A stretch of 64,000 nt of DNA. Origin: an uncultured Flavobacteriaceae bacterium. GTDB taxonomy: Bacteria > Bacteroidota > Bacteroidia > Flavobacteriales > Flavobacteriaceae. Position numbers and translations under genes: made by a program. The first letter of the stretch is position 1. Every line of letters begins with the position of its first letter. The notes beneath the pieces were generated by a model, which was not told where the DNA came from, searched no databases, and saw only the letters and a program-made list of their open reading frames with translations. The stretch spans positions 33,396-97,395 of the forward strand of contig CANMSA010000018.1 of NCBI GenBank assembly GCA_947500385.1, written 5' to 3'. Positions 8,342 through 18,215 of the stretch are shown here, piece after piece.

Positions 8342-8688
8342 ACACCCATATCCTTGCCACATTGGGTCATATGGCGTAGTAGTCCAAAGTACTTACAGGG
8401 TATTTCTTAGGTAGCCTACCCGTGCCAAAAAGGTGCGAATCATGAAAACCACCCCAAACTTAGTATGACCTGGGCGCTTTACTGGTTACACGCACCCCTT
8501 CAATTGATTTACACATTCATTGGGGGAATTTCGTTTTTTTTGATACATATAGTATGACCCACATTTTTAATTACCCGTTCTCGGTATTGCATGTTGTGTT
8601 TTAGTATGTAGACGCATTCGCAGCTAGAGAAGTTTATTAAAATGTACAAGGGGTTGCCATGTAGATAAGTAAAGGAAATATAAACGAT
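8342..8688. other. Intergenic stretch, no gene seen
   Basis: A 347-base gap between two plus-strand genes. No credible frame, strong hairpin or repeat is visible. It probably holds the promoter of the following gene. Confidence 0.5.
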
Positions 8689-9567
8689 ATGTTATTGCTA
8701 AAATTACTTATTCCTATCGCCTTAGGATTACTGATTATTTTAAAAATTCTTTTAGAAAAGGGATGGTCCCACCCACTGGTCACCAAGTACGAACGGTTTC
8801 TGGTGTACTTGCCAAAAGCTATGATGAGTTTAATAGCATTGACCATCATCTTGATTCTAATCGGCCATTTCACTTTTAGAAGCTTGGCATCCGAGGTAGA
8901 AACGATTCATGCTGCCAAAGAAAAAGAACTGGGCTTTCTTAAAAAAGATTTCGATCTTTCGCTAAAACTAACCAAAGAGCGCGACAGTATGGCTTTAACA
9001 AGCCTTAAACAATTAAAGAAAACAATCGCAGTCTATGCTCAGATAGCCAAAAAAAATTATCCACAGCTTGATTCTACTTCCGCTTTGAACAAGCTTACGG
9101 AACAGATGCGAACAGAAAACCAATTGAAGACAAGTGGTATTTTCAAACCTTTTTCAAAACACAGAAAGGAAGCCATAACCGAGAAGTTAAGGGAGGTCCG
9201 AAAAGCCCAAAAATGGCTTCCAAAAATTAAATTCCACGTGGACCAAAACACCCCTAAAAATGATACCATTATAGGTGGTCTTGTCACTATGTTAACGGAT
9301 GCTGGTTTTTTGGCCAAATTTGAATCGGGTACGTTTCCAAGAAATGACATTGCCAGGTCTTGGGAAATACATACCTATTCAAAATATGCGAAACTAATAC
9401 AACAGATACTGCACGATATCAAACCCTATGTAAACCCAAACTACGCTCTTGCACGAAGAGACGTAGAGGAATGGAAAAAGTTATTGGGGGTATTCCCGGA
9501 AAATGAGGTTCATTTTTATATTTACGAATCTCCAAACTTCAATAATGACGGACAGGTAACCTACTAG
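8689..9567 (+). CDS. Membrane-anchored coiled-coil protein, unknown
   Basis: A 292-residue protein that I do not recognise. Two hydrophobic segments (about 2-22 and 44-66) are followed by a charged helical region (70-125, ETIHAAKEKELGFLKK...) likely to form a coiled coil. A soluble C-terminal half (about 150-292) contains a conserved-looking GGLVTMLTDAGF block and a tyrosine-rich end. The topology suggests an inner-membrane protein with a large soluble domain. It stands alone between two gaps, so context gives no role. Confidence 0.65.
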   Translation: MLLLKLLIPIALGLLIILKILLEKGWSHPLVTKYERFLVYLPKAMMSLIALTIILILIGHFTFRSLASEVETIHAAKEKELGFLKKDFDLSLKLTKERDSMALTSLKQLKKTIAVYAQIAKKNYPQLDSTSALNKLTEQMRTENQLKTSGIFKPFSKHRKEAITEKLREVRKAQKWLPKIKFHVDQNTPKNDTIIGGLVTMLTDAGFLAKFESGTFPRNDIARSWEIHTYSKYAKLIQQILHDIKPYVNPNYALARRDVEEWKKLLGVFPENEVHFYIYESPNFNNDGQVTY

Positions 9568-9955
9568 TAGCACCTAGACAACACATGGTCTATCCAAATG
9601 ATGCGCAAACAGCTGTAACAAAAACTTTCAGTATCACAAAATTATTTTGAGCATCCTCAATGGTTTACTTCTAAATGCCTCCCTCTCATTCGACCCAAGT
9701 GCTTCAGAATTTTTCAACCCGTTTTCAGGCTCGGGTAATGCTCTATGGATCATGGGTCGGAGTGTGATTCTCTTTTATAGGTTGACCTATTATTCCAGCC
9801 CTAGCCGTTGTGATCCAGTATGGTTGAAACGTACAGACAACGTCTCCAAACACATCTATTTCTTCCAATGATTTTCTGGGCAACGCCCCTGATCATCTAA
9901 ACGTATTTGGTAACAACTCTTGACTTCGGTCGTCATACAGATAGAAGTTCGACCC
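9568..9955. other. Intergenic stretch, no convincing gene
   Basis: A 388-base gap. A 74-codon frame from a TTG at 9647 exists, but its composition is not protein-like and it has no recognisable motif. No strong hairpin is seen. The promoter of the DoxX-like gene should lie near the right end. Confidence 0.5.
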
Positions 9956-10585
9956 ATGGAAACCCTTAAGACGAAAATTGTTCCACAACTATTCATCATT
10001 TATACCCGCTACCTTATTGGCGGCGCCTTTGTTTTTGCCAGTATCGTAAAAATACAGGGATTGCGTTTTACTGCGGACAGCGGAGCAGATAATCCTATTG
10101 CAAGTGCTTGGCATTTTTTTGAAACCATGTACCAGTCCGGGCTGTATTGGAAGTTCATTGGCGTTTGTCAAGTTCTCGCCGGTTTTTTACTGATGACGCA
10201 GAAGTATTCCAAACTAGGGGCCGTAACGAACTTGCCCGTCATTGCAAACATCTTTGTGATTACCCTCTCCTATGATTTTGCCTATACACCTGTTATCACC
10301 GGGCTTATGTTGGCCGCCAATCTGTTATTGCTGGCGTGGGAGTGGGGCGAACTGAAGGTATTGTTTAATTTGAGTCCGATTTTGGATAAAGACCACAGAC
10401 TGGAAAAAGATAGTCTTTGGCAACTCACGGGGTTTTTACTATTCTGCTGTATCGTACTCTGTAAATTCACGCTAGATGAGACCACCGTTTTAGGGTGGTT
10501 TAGTACCTTCTTACTAATAGGCATTGGGAGCATGTTCGTGGGGCTGCGCCGAGAACGAAAAAGAAAAAGGGCCTTACGAGCCTAG
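9956..10585 (+). CDS. DoxX-like membrane protein
   Basis: A 209-residue integral membrane protein with about five hydrophobic helices. The N-terminal part (YTRYLIGGAFVFASIVKI, followed by YWKFIGVCQVLAGFLLM) matches the DoxX/DoxD-like family, small quinone-reactive or redox-linked membrane proteins of mostly unknown function. The ATG at 9956 (METLKTK) is preferred over 9920, which would add a non-typical hydrophilic leader. The C-terminus is strongly basic. It converges with the minus-strand gene ending at 10611, leaving only 25 bases between. Confidence 0.72.
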   Translation: METLKTKIVPQLFIIYTRYLIGGAFVFASIVKIQGLRFTADSGADNPIASAWHFFETMYQSGLYWKFIGVCQVLAGFLLMTQKYSKLGAVTNLPVIANIFVITLSYDFAYTPVITGLMLAANLLLLAWEWGELKVLFNLSPILDKDHRLEKDSLWQLTGFLLFCCIVLCKFTLDETTVLGWFSTFLLIGIGSMFVGLRRERKRKRALRA

Positions 10586-10610
10586 CATTGACCGAAGCCC
10601 TCTTCATAAC

Positions 10611-11930
10611 TCACTCCCCACTAAATTGCACAAGTCCCAAGTCTTTCTTACTTGGGGCACCAAAACCAAAATTGAGCCCTAGTAGGGATACCAGCGTATT
10701 TTGATCATTGGCGATCGGCTCAAAACGATTGCCCAAACTGTACGATAGATTGATCTGTTCGGTTAGATTGTAACTAAAGGTTGCAATGTATTGAAAATCG
10801 GAAGCGCTCACTTTTCGGAAGAGGGGATTGTTTTGCGCATCGGTTCCCGAGGGTATTTCACTACTACTGCTACGCCCGATTAATTCTAACTGTACCAAGA
10901 ATTTATTAAATTCACCAATGGCCGACAGTCCGTAATCAACATTATTCCTGTAAAACCGGGTGTTTTCAAAAAACCGTGCATAATAATCGGTATCATACCA
11001 CTCATAGCGAAAGACGGCCAGCACTTTTAGAAAATTGAACCCGTCCTTAAATTTATATGCAGGTGTTATCCAGAGCGACTGTTTTGGTAAAATGGAATAT
11101 TCAAAATCGTTGGTCGGAAAGCTGATCAGATTCGCATAGGCGATATCAACGGTAAGACCATATCGGTTTTTAACGTACTCCTGAAACTCTGTATACAACT
11201 GATCTCCGCTCAGCTTCTCGTCTATGTTGTTGATAAAAGCCGCCATAAACGCATCATTATCCGCACTATTGTACCCCATTTCTTTTCCCTTTTCAAATAG
11301 ATTTTTCAGAAACTGGTTCGTTTCTTCCTCCGTCAAATTGGGGTATTCCCTTTTTAAAAACAGCTCAATGTCGGGTGCTATATGTGCCCAAAAATCTTCA
11401 AAACTACTATCGACCAATGCGTATTGACCCAACTGTGCTCCAATAGCCGAAATGGTACGTTGATTTGATCGCAATTGACGTAACCTGTCGTCAATTGCTT
11501 GCCGATCACTTTTGTTGGGAAAATAGAACGAGGTACGCACCCCCAACGCGATCGCAGAGGTATTCACGGAATCGTTCAAGACCAAACTTTGGGTAGTGGC
11601 CACTGAAAATGAGGTGTTTCTTTTCAGCTGTTCGCCCAGATTTTTTGCATAGAGATAATCATATACCGTAAGACCGTGATCTTTGGTCCAATAGGGGGTG
11701 AACTCAAGGGCAAAATCGTCGGGCACATTGATCCCATTATCACCAATAAAGTTGGAATACAAGGCCGTTTCAAGGGCATCGTACGACTTGGGAGCAAGCA
11801 CGGCCGTTGGCTGTAGCCCCAATACACTTGAGGCCGGTGAAGTAGGCGTTTTAAGCGGAGCAAGCTTTTCTTGCGAATACGTCAAGGGTATGGCCAACAA
11901 GCAAATCAAGATTGGTATGGTTGTTTTCAT
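10611..11930 (-). CDS. Outer-membrane beta-barrel-like protein, unknown
   Basis: A 439-residue exported protein with signal peptide MKTTIPILICLLAIPLTYSQ. The mature part contains repeated amphipathic strands typical of a barrel (SLWITPAYKFKDGF, FKVSASDFQYIATFSYN, INLSYSLGNRFEP) and a central helical insert (about 170-260). The final strand region (LVSLLGLNFGFG) does not end in the classical aromatic residue. It overlaps the upstream 120-residue gene by four bases (ATGA), so the two are translationally coupled. No specific family is recognised; flavobacterial genomes have such proteins annotated as hypothetical. Confidence 0.68.
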   Translation of the reverse strand: MKTTIPILICLLAIPLTYSQEKLAPLKTPTSPASSVLGLQPTAVLAPKSYDALETALYSNFIGDNGINVPDDFALEFTPYWTKDHGLTVYDYLYAKNLGEQLKRNTSFSVATTQSLVLNDSVNTSAIALGVRTSFYFPNKSDRQAIDDRLRQLRSNQRTISAIGAQLGQYALVDSSFEDFWAHIAPDIELFLKREYPNLTEEETNQFLKNLFEKGKEMGYNSADNDAFMAAFINNIDEKLSGDQLYTEFQEYVKNRYGLTVDIAYANLISFPTNDFEYSILPKQSLWITPAYKFKDGFNFLKVLAVFRYEWYDTDYYARFFENTRFYRNNVDYGLSAIGEFNKFLVQLELIGRSSSSEIPSGTDAQNNPLFRKVSASDFQYIATFSYNLTEQINLSYSLGNRFEPIANDQNTLVSLLGLNFGFGAPSKKDLGLVQFSGE

Positions 11931-12289
11931 GATGCCGTAAATTTTATAAGTAGCAACACCAAAGGGCGTACCTCTTCCGATTTTGGATTTTTATGGGCGA
12001 CCACAAGTTGCCCATTTACTTTATAGTGTATTTCAATCGTATCTTCCTGTGGTATCAAATTGATGATATCCGAGAAAACTACGGTAGTGTCTCCTCGTAA
12101 GTCTTTTCCCTTCCCAATTGGGGCGCTTCCAGCATCTTCGATGACCGGATCTTCTTCGGGAGGTAATTGGGGAATATTAACCGTGGTGGATATAATGTTA
12201 CCGTCCGAAATAAGTTCAACGGAAAAAGTAACCTCCGTTTCGTCGGCTACCGAGACCTCCAGATCTTTGTAAGAGTATAATTTTCGCAT
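11927..12289 (-). CDS. Conserved-type hypothetical protein, 120 residues
   Basis: A 120-residue soluble protein without a signal peptide and with alternating hydrophobic and polar residues, suggesting a beta-rich domain (VTFSVELISDGNIIS, TIEIHYKVNGQLVVAH). No known family is recognised. It is the first gene of a two-gene unit with the outer-membrane-like protein, sharing an ATGA overlap. The C-terminus is hydrophobic (PLVLLLIKFTAS) but too short for a clear anchor. Confidence 0.6.
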   Translation of the reverse strand: MRKLYSYKDLEVSVADETEVTFSVELISDGNIISTTVNIPQLPPEEDPVIEDAGSAPIGKGKDLRGDTTVVFSDIINLIPQEDTIEIHYKVNGQLVVAHKNPKSEEVRPLVLLLIKFTAS

Positions 12290-12320
12290 ATTTTTTAATA
12301 AGGTTCAACAAGGTACGCGC

Positions 12321-12342
12321 GGTAAACCGACCCGGGTTTACC
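12321..12342. promoter_or_regulatory. Inverted repeat in a divergent promoter region
   Basis: GGTAAACC and GGTTTACC form a perfect 8-base inverted repeat with a 6-base centre (GACCCG). It sits between genes starting at 12289 (minus) and 12523 (plus). Its position suggests an operator for the divergent pair; no regulator is known. Confidence 0.4.
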
Positions 12343-12522
12343 ACCTATAGACTTTTAAAAATTTCTGAGGGAATTTACTACTAAAATTGTACTACAAATA
12401 AAGGTACTAAAATTAAAACAAACAATAAAAAAGTGCAGCATTATGAACCGGCATCGTCCAAGCAAACAATTTGGGAATCAAATCATCCAAAAACCAGTTG
12501 GAAATAACTAATTTATGGCGGT

Positions 12523-13914
12523 ATGAAAGACTTGCTTCTAATCCTTTGCCTATTGTTCCAAATGGGCACCCTCGTCGGCCAAGAGCTCTCCCTGATATCG
12601 GGTCAGGTGCAATCCGTCCTGGATGGGTCCCCCATACGCTTTGCAAATCTATATTTAAATAGCAATCGCGGTACCAGTTCGGACGAAGACGGATTTTACG
12701 AATTCCGATTTTCCAACAGCACGGTCGACACCATACTCAAGGTATCTGCAATTGGATTTAAAACAAAAAAGGTACCCTTGTCAGCGCTTATATCAAACCC
12801 TACAATTACCTTGGAAGAAGCCATCTTCAGCTTAGATGAAGTCGTCGTAACGCCCTTGAATGCTTTTCCGATTATCAAGGAATCTACCCAAAAAAACAAA
12901 TCGAATTACAAAACCGATTGGCTTGCCGCCCGTATCAGAGCTACCCAAACACTTTTTGTCGAATACGACTCGGTGCCCAACAAAAAACTCTTTCTCGGCA
13001 CTATGAATACCTCCGGTACGCTAAATTTTAAAGGGTATACCGCCCATAAATTGGCAATACAGATCGATACCATCGAAACAACGGCCGATTTCATCCAATT
13101 CGACACTATAAAAAAACCTCCTTTTGGCGCGGATCCCATTGCCTTGAACCTTTATGATTTCTTTGATAGGTATGAATTTTCGGGACTGGCCAAAAGAGGC
13201 AGGGGATTTTTGCTTAACAAAGATTTTAGCAAGAACTACCGCAAAGTAATCGACTTTAAAACGATTGACGGGAGAAAACACTATCTCATCAAGACCAAAC
13301 CCGCGAAGGGCAGCACTCAAAGCTACTCGGATGTGGAAGACCTCAAGCGCGCCAATGAACAAGCTCGTACCGACAAAAAGAGACTGGCGGCGAACGCACG
13401 TGCTTTTGGTCAAAACCAAGTACCTATTACCGATGCTGTCTTGACCGATATTTTGCAAAAAAGTCAGACCTACAACGAGCTGTTAGGCTACGCATGGATC
13501 GATTATGAAGATTATGGGGTGCGTCGTCTTTTTTATAAGGGCGAGTGGTACAACCAAGGTGGCAACCCGTTTAATAGGAGCTATCGTGATATTTGTTATA
13601 AACGTTTTGACAATCGCTATGTTCCCGAAAAAATAGAAGTGCTTCTGAAGGCTTTTAGTCTAAACGGAACGCATATTTACCGGTACGTGAAAATCGAATT
13701 TAACGCATATCGGTCTGGTTCAGATTTCGACCCGATACCCAAAGAAGATACCCTTGAAGGCTATTTATATTGGGAAGACCCACAAAAGCAATTCCCCTTG
13801 GATACGGAAACTGCCAAAAAGGACTTTTCCCGTCTTAAGTATCAGGCATTTTTAAAGCCACTTCGAAAAACGAGCCATTCGGCATTGGATGATTTTCTCG
13901 ACCGCATTCCCTAA
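12523..13914 (+). CDS. CarboxypepD_reg-like domain protein
   Basis: A 463-residue exported protein. Residues 1-19 are a signal peptide ending VGQE. Residues about 23-105 form a carboxypeptidase-regulatory-like (CarboxypepD_reg) domain: GQVQSVLDGSPIRFANLYL, GTSSDEDGFYEF, then SLDEVVVTP, as seen at the N-terminus of TonB-dependent receptors. The remaining 350 residues are not a plug/barrel but a soluble, aromatic-rich domain found in many Bacteroidetes DUF5686-like or uncharacterised cell-surface proteins. Start ATG 12523 leads straight into the signal. It probably acts in the periplasm or at the outer membrane; function unknown. Confidence 0.75.
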   Translation: MKDLLLILCLLFQMGTLVGQELSLISGQVQSVLDGSPIRFANLYLNSNRGTSSDEDGFYEFRFSNSTVDTILKVSAIGFKTKKVPLSALISNPTITLEEAIFSLDEVVVTPLNAFPIIKESTQKNKSNYKTDWLAARIRATQTLFVEYDSVPNKKLFLGTMNTSGTLNFKGYTAHKLAIQIDTIETTADFIQFDTIKKPPFGADPIALNLYDFFDRYEFSGLAKRGRGFLLNKDFSKNYRKVIDFKTIDGRKHYLIKTKPAKGSTQSYSDVEDLKRANEQARTDKKRLAANARAFGQNQVPITDAVLTDILQKSQTYNELLGYAWIDYEDYGVRRLFYKGEWYNQGGNPFNRSYRDICYKRFDNRYVPEKIEVLLKAFSLNGTHIYRYVKIEFNAYRSGSDFDPIPKEDTLEGYLYWEDPQKQFPLDTETAKKDFSRLKYQAFLKPLRKTSHSALDDFLDRIP

Positions 13915-13974
13915 TACACCCCTTCCTTTTTAGTTTCGAACTCTACTAAATACGGCCTGTTAAAATGTCCAGAT

Positions 13975-14376
13975 TTATGCTCTTGCATTAAAAATCAACC
14001 TCTTGTTGCGCACAATAAAATAACCTAGGACAAACAAAACTACACTGATTACATAATACATTGGCGTAAGCTGATACACAATGGCCGATTCTACAGAACC
14101 GCCCACCGAAAACACGACCCCTACCAAAACCAATCTTACCATCGCGTAGAGCATTAGTAAACGGCCCCAGTTGCCTACAATTTTTGAAATTTTAAAGGGT
14201 CTTGAACGTACACTATAAATTACCCAGGCGCCATATAATATTCCAAGAACAAAAATATAGGGTGCTCCTATGAGCAGGTATGAGATGCCTTTACCGATAA
14301 AAGGTAAAAAACTGCCATAGAAGAGGTACGTCCACCATTTATTTCTAGAGGGTTCGTTATTTGTTAATTTACTCAT
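13975..14376 (-). CDS. Four-helix membrane protein, unknown
   Basis: A 133-residue protein with four hydrophobic helices (about 14-36, 40-58, 70-93, 98-121), a basic C-terminus and a polar N-terminus (MSKLTNNEPSRNK). No family is recognised. Its ATG lies inside the last codons of the M28 peptidase gene (8-base overlap), so the two are probably translated together, which links it to the peptidase/hydrolase group. Confidence 0.62.
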   Translation of the reverse strand: MSKLTNNEPSRNKWWTYLFYGSFLPFIGKGISYLLIGAPYIFVLGILYGAWVIYSVRSRPFKISKIVGNWGRLLMLYAMVRLVLVGVVFSVGGSVESAIVYQLTPMYYVISVVLFVLGYFIVRNKRLIFNARA

Positions 14377-15280
14377 CTGCCAGTGCTTTTAAGGTCCTAA
14401 ACACCAACTCGCTCGACAATGCCAAGTATTCAAAATCGACGGTGTCATACACGTCATTGGGCGAATGGTAATAAGGTGTCATATCTTCCAATTCATCGGT
14501 AACCAAAACGGTCGCATAACCGTGCTCCAGGAAGGATTTGTTATCCGAGGCCGCCCCTCCAAAAACCTCGATAGCCGTACCAAGCTGGCCCCCAATGGTT
14601 TTATAAACGTCCGCTACCTTCTTGGGTGGTGATTGCAAAGCGATTGTCTGATCTCCATCGGCATCCCAACCGATCAGATCTACAACGTGCACCGAGTGCA
14701 CTTCGATCCCCGTTTTCTTAAGCATTTTCACATACTCCCTGCTACCGATTTCGTCGTCTTCCTCTTGGTCAAAGAAAACAACCTTAAAATTCAACCTACG
14801 CTCTTTTAAACGGGCCCATTTCTTGACTACCGCCAAAAGCAATGCAATCCCAGTAGCATTATCAATGGCACCGGGACTTCCCCGTTCCGTATCATAATGA
14901 GCCCCTAAAATCACATAGGGTCGGTCTTTTATCGTTGCTCTGAGCTCACCGACCACATTACACCCCCGAACGGGTGCATAAAACAAATCAAGAAACACAT
15001 TACTATTCGTTGTGGTATAGCGATGTTCACTGGTAGACACCCCTATTTTATCGAGCTGACCCAGCAAGTACTGCACTGTTAACTCACGCTCTTTGGGGGA
15101 GCTACGTTGCGTTAAAAAAGTGGTTCCACCATCAATGGCCGCTTTACCGGTCAAGGCCGAAATCAGTTCCTTTTGATACGCAATAGTCCCTCCCGACACT
15201 GCAGGTTCTTGTATTGCAAAAGCGATTACCGGTAGTACCGCTATGAACGAACAGCACTGTTTTAAAAGATATCTTTTCAT
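14369..15280 (-). CDS. Exported M28-family metallopeptidase
   Basis: A 303-residue zinc aminopeptidase of the M28 family. The N-terminal hydrophobic stretch (5-24) is a signal peptide. The di-zinc ligands are all visible: His in GAHYDT (about 127), Asp in GAIDNATG (about 138), Glu pair in FDQEEDDEIGS (about 172), Asp in VVDLIGWD (about 203) and His in YYHSPNDVYDT (about 272). It should cleave N-terminal residues from peptides in the periplasm or outside the cell. It is followed with overlap by a membrane protein and preceded three bases upstream by a serine hydrolase, forming a three-gene unit. Confidence 0.9.
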   Translation of the reverse strand: MKRYLLKQCCSFIAVLPVIAFAIQEPAVSGGTIAYQKELISALTGKAAIDGGTTFLTQRSSPKERELTVQYLLGQLDKIGVSTSEHRYTTTNSNVFLDLFYAPVRGCNVVGELRATIKDRPYVILGAHYDTERGSPGAIDNATGIALLLAVVKKWARLKERRLNFKVVFFDQEEDDEIGSREYVKMLKKTGIEVHSVHVVDLIGWDADGDQTIALQSPPKKVADVYKTIGGQLGTAIEVFGGAASDNKSFLEHGYATVLVTDELEDMTPYYHSPNDVYDTVDFEYLALSSELVFRTLKALADE

Positions 15281-15283
15281 ATT

Positions 15284-16396
15284 CTATTTCGATATAAGGG
15301 TTCGGGTTTTCCATTGCGCCCAATTTTTCATGGTGGCCATAAGTACCGCTTTGCCCTGCGATCCATTGCTGAGCATGATCATACCGCTTTTATGTTCAAA
15401 ATCGATTAAAAAACAGGACTCCCAACCATCGTTGGAGCCTGCATGCCCCTTAGCGGTCATGCTTCCAAATGGGAATATCATGTATCCAAGGCCATAGCGC
15501 CCCTTGGTAAGTTCGTTGGGCGTTCGCATTGCCACCAATGTTCTTTCCGTTAACAAGTTATTCCCGTTAAGGGTAGCTTTGGCGAAAAGGAGCAAATCTC
15601 CAAGCGTTGTATGAAGTCCGGCCGCCGCTTGGGCGGTAAAACGTTCCATGTTAATTTCTTTACCTTCCTCATCATAAGGGGTCGCAGAATGGGCCATGAT
15701 CGCTTTATCTATGGCAAAACTGGTATTTTTCATCCCCAAAGGACTAAAAACCGTCTGTTGCATATAGTCGGCAAAGTGTTTTCCCGAGACCTCTTCTATC
15801 AGCAGTTGTAAAATCGTATAGCCACCACCGGAGTATTTGAACTTGGTTTGTGGAGGTATTACAATCGTGACGGGCTCGTTGGCACGGGCACTTCCGTTCT
15901 CACCGGCCAACGAAGCCACTAAGGTCGGGAGTGCCTCATCAGGTTGAAATCCGGGATAGCCATGCACCGATAGCCCGGCCGTATGGCTCAACAGACTTCG
16001 TACGGTGACTTTTTGGTGATCAAATTCGGACTCGGGAAATGTCCACCTCGTCAGATAGGTATGTACGGCAGTATCAAGTTGCACCTTCCCCTGCTCTACT
16101 AATTTCATGACGCCCCAGGCGGTAAACATTTTCGATACCGAACCAATATTAAAACCCGTTTCGGAGGTTACTTTTAGTTGCTGATCAAGGTTGGAGAACC
16201 CTAATCCCTTTTTGTAAATGACCGATCCATTATCAATGATCGCCACAGCAATTCCTGGCACATTTTTCTCTTTTAACCGGATAGGGATTTCCGTATCCAT
16301 CATCTTAGCGAGCGAGGTGATCGCCACTGAATCTGCTTGTTGTGCAAAAGACATCATATTGATGAACAGTGCGATATACATCCATTTTTTTTTCAT
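15284..16396 (-). CDS. Beta-lactamase-fold serine hydrolase
   Basis: A 370-residue class C beta-lactamase/esterase-type protein. After a signal peptide (MKKKWMYIALFINMMSFAQQ) it carries SVSK (Ser/Lys pair near residues 85-90), YSGGGY in the second-motif position (near 188) and HAGSNDG (near 317) in place of KTG. This pattern is usual for class C-related esterases and D-aminopeptidases rather than true beta-lactamases, so antibiotic hydrolysis should not be assumed. The start at 16396 is chosen because the longer frame to 16498 adds 34 residues ahead of a perfect signal peptide. It sits three bases before the M28 peptidase. Confidence 0.86.
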   Translation of the reverse strand: MKKKWMYIALFINMMSFAQQADSVAITSLAKMMDTEIPIRLKEKNVPGIAVAIIDNGSVIYKKGLGFSNLDQQLKVTSETGFNIGSVSKMFTAWGVMKLVEQGKVQLDTAVHTYLTRWTFPESEFDHQKVTVRSLLSHTAGLSVHGYPGFQPDEALPTLVASLAGENGSARANEPVTIVIPPQTKFKYSGGGYTILQLLIEEVSGKHFADYMQQTVFSPLGMKNTSFAIDKAIMAHSATPYDEEGKEINMERFTAQAAAGLHTTLGDLLLFAKATLNGNNLLTERTLVAMRTPNELTKGRYGLGYMIFPFGSMTAKGHAGSNDGWESCFLIDFEHKSGMIMLSNGSQGKAVLMATMKNWAQWKTRTLISK

Positions 16397-16604
16397 TTTA
16401 GCGGTTTTAGCATTTCTATCGCACAAACCTATTGCGCCACCATGCCTTTTGCTAGTTTTTATGACGAACCATGCCCAACCAAGGACACATCCTAGCAAAC
16501 TTCAAAAAAGCCCTTTTGACCCAAAAAGGGACGGGTACCACCTTTAAATGGATAGGTTTGTCAATTAAATTAGCATGCTGTTCCGAAATACCTACTTTTG
16601 AAGC

Positions 16605-17438
16605 ATGTATGCCTTTTTAAAACAATACTATACACGGGTAGTCGCAGCAATTTGCTTGCTATTTTCTTTCCCTGCGTTGATTATCTACAAACAAAAAATA
16701 GAACGGGAACAGGTTGTAGCAAAGACAACCAACGATACTACAAGCCTAGCCAATTATGAATTTTACTTTAGCCTTTTTCAATGGGCGTGCATACTCGCGA
16801 TAGCCTATCTTTTACTCGCTTGGTTCTTTGGAAAACTTAGCGCATATCGACAGCTAAAGAATGATCATACCGAGGCGGAACTCGCGCTGCTCAAAAGTAA
16901 AGTAGACCCTCATTTTTTCTTTAATACCCTTAATAATTTGTACAGTCTGGCCATTAAAAAATCAGACGACACGCCCGTTATGATCCAAAAGCTGTCGGAA
17001 GTAATGCGGTATACCATTTATGACGGGGCCAATGAATGGGTCGCGGTATCACAAGAAATCACCTATCTAGAACAGTACGTTGCGATTCAGCTGATGCGCT
17101 ATAAAAAAAAGGTAACCGTCGACTTCGACAAAAACCTTCATAACCCAAACGCATCGGTGGCTCCCCTTTTGTTCATAATGCTCTTGGAAAATGCCTTTAA
17201 ACATGGCGTGGAAAGTCTTACCGACAAGGCGTTTATCAAAATGAAAATGACCACCACGGTAGGGTTCATTTCCTTTAAAATCGAAAATAATTTTGACCCA
17301 AAGCCTACCCAAGAAACCGGAATTGGCCTTACCAATTTAAAACGGAGACTCGGGCTGCTATATCCAAAAATGCATGAACTAACGATTACTACGGCAGCTT
17401 CTAACTATATCGCCCACCTAACGCTAAATACCATATGA
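16605..17438 (+). CDS. LytS/YehU-type sensor histidine kinase
   Basis: A 277-residue membrane sensor kinase. Two transmembrane helices (about 12-28 and 51-70) flank a short extracytoplasmic loop. The His_kinase domain has phospho-acceptor His103 in VDPHFFFNTLNNLYSLA. A degenerate HATPase domain follows, with N-box LLENAFKHGVE and G-box ETGIGLTNLKRRL. It phosphorylates the LytTR regulator encoded next, whose start overlaps by four bases (ATGA). The signal is unknown; the short loop suggests sensing within the membrane. Confidence 0.92.
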   Translation: MYAFLKQYYTRVVAAICLLFSFPALIIYKQKIEREQVVAKTTNDTTSLANYEFYFSLFQWACILAIAYLLLAWFFGKLSAYRQLKNDHTEAELALLKSKVDPHFFFNTLNNLYSLAIKKSDDTPVMIQKLSEVMRYTIYDGANEWVAVSQEITYLEQYVAIQLMRYKKKVTVDFDKNLHNPNASVAPLLFIMLLENAFKHGVESLTDKAFIKMKMTTTVGFISFKIENNFDPKPTQETGIGLTNLKRRLGLLYPKMHELTITTAASNYIAHLTLNTI

Positions 17439-18127
17439 TACGCTATCTCATCGTAGATGATGAACCTCTTGCACATGAAATCATCGAAGGTTTTTCGGAA
17501 CGGTTTCCCAAACTCGAAAAGGTGGGAAATTGCTATAATGCCTTCGAGGCTATCGAATTCTTGCAATCGGCCCCGGTTGATCTATTGTTTTTAGATATCA
17601 ACATGCCCAAGTTCTCCGGTTTCGAGATGCTCAAAACCTTGGCCACACCTCCAAAAGTGATCGTAACCTCGGCTTATCAAGAATATGCCCTCGAAGGGTA
17701 TGCCCTAAACGTTATCGATTACCTATTAAAACCATTCTCCTTTGAACGTTTTGTGCAAGCAATCAACAAACTTAATGCTGTTGCAACCACCTCCAAAACT
17801 TTGGAGAATACCGTACTACCCCAACGACTCTTTATCAAGGGAGACAAAAAACAACATCAAATCAATTTGGACGATTTGTTGTATATCGAAGCCTTTGGCA
17901 ACTATTGCAAGGTATATCTAGAGGATACCATGATCGTGACCCTTCAAAAAATCTCCGACTTTGAAAAAAAATTACCCGCTACCATTTTTATCAGGGTTCA
18001 TAAATCGTTTGTGGTTTCCAAACCAAAAGTTACCGCCATTGAGGGAAATTTGATCCTGCTCGGCACACATAGCGTACCGATCGGCCAAACCTATAAAAAG
18101 CTGATCCGAAAATGGTTTGATGGGTAG
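17435..18127 (+). CDS. LytTR-family response regulator
   Basis: A 230-residue response regulator. The receiver domain (1-115) has acidic residues DDE near 8-10, phospho-acceptor Asp54 in LLFLDINMP, and the conserved Lys in YLLKPF. The LytTR DNA-binding domain spans about 135-230 (DLLYIEAFGNYCKVYLED, IFIRVHKSFVV, IGQTYKKLI). It pairs with the overlapping histidine kinase. Targets are unknown; the downstream sulfite-oxidase operon 88 bases away is a possible but unproven target. Confidence 0.92.
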   Translation: MIRYLIVDDEPLAHEIIEGFSERFPKLEKVGNCYNAFEAIEFLQSAPVDLLFLDINMPKFSGFEMLKTLATPPKVIVTSAYQEYALEGYALNVIDYLLKPFSFERFVQAINKLNAVATTSKTLENTVLPQRLFIKGDKKQHQINLDDLLYIEAFGNYCKVYLEDTMIVTLQKISDFEKKLPATIFIRVHKSFVVSKPKVTAIEGNLILLGTHSVPIGQTYKKLIRKWFDG

Positions 18128-18215
18128 TCTACCTTTTTTCATGGGCCGGTAACATCAGTTACATCCTACATGAGCAATAAAGTGTTATTTTAGTGTCTAA
18201 TAGCACATTGTTCAA

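Noticed and set aside
9647..9871. 74-codon frame from a TTG
   Set aside because: Non-typical composition, weak start and no motif.
15284..16396. Antibiotic-resistance beta-lactamase
   Set aside because: SxxK is present, but the third motif is HAGSNDG rather than KTG and the gene is paired with a peptidase, which fits an esterase or peptidase-like member better.
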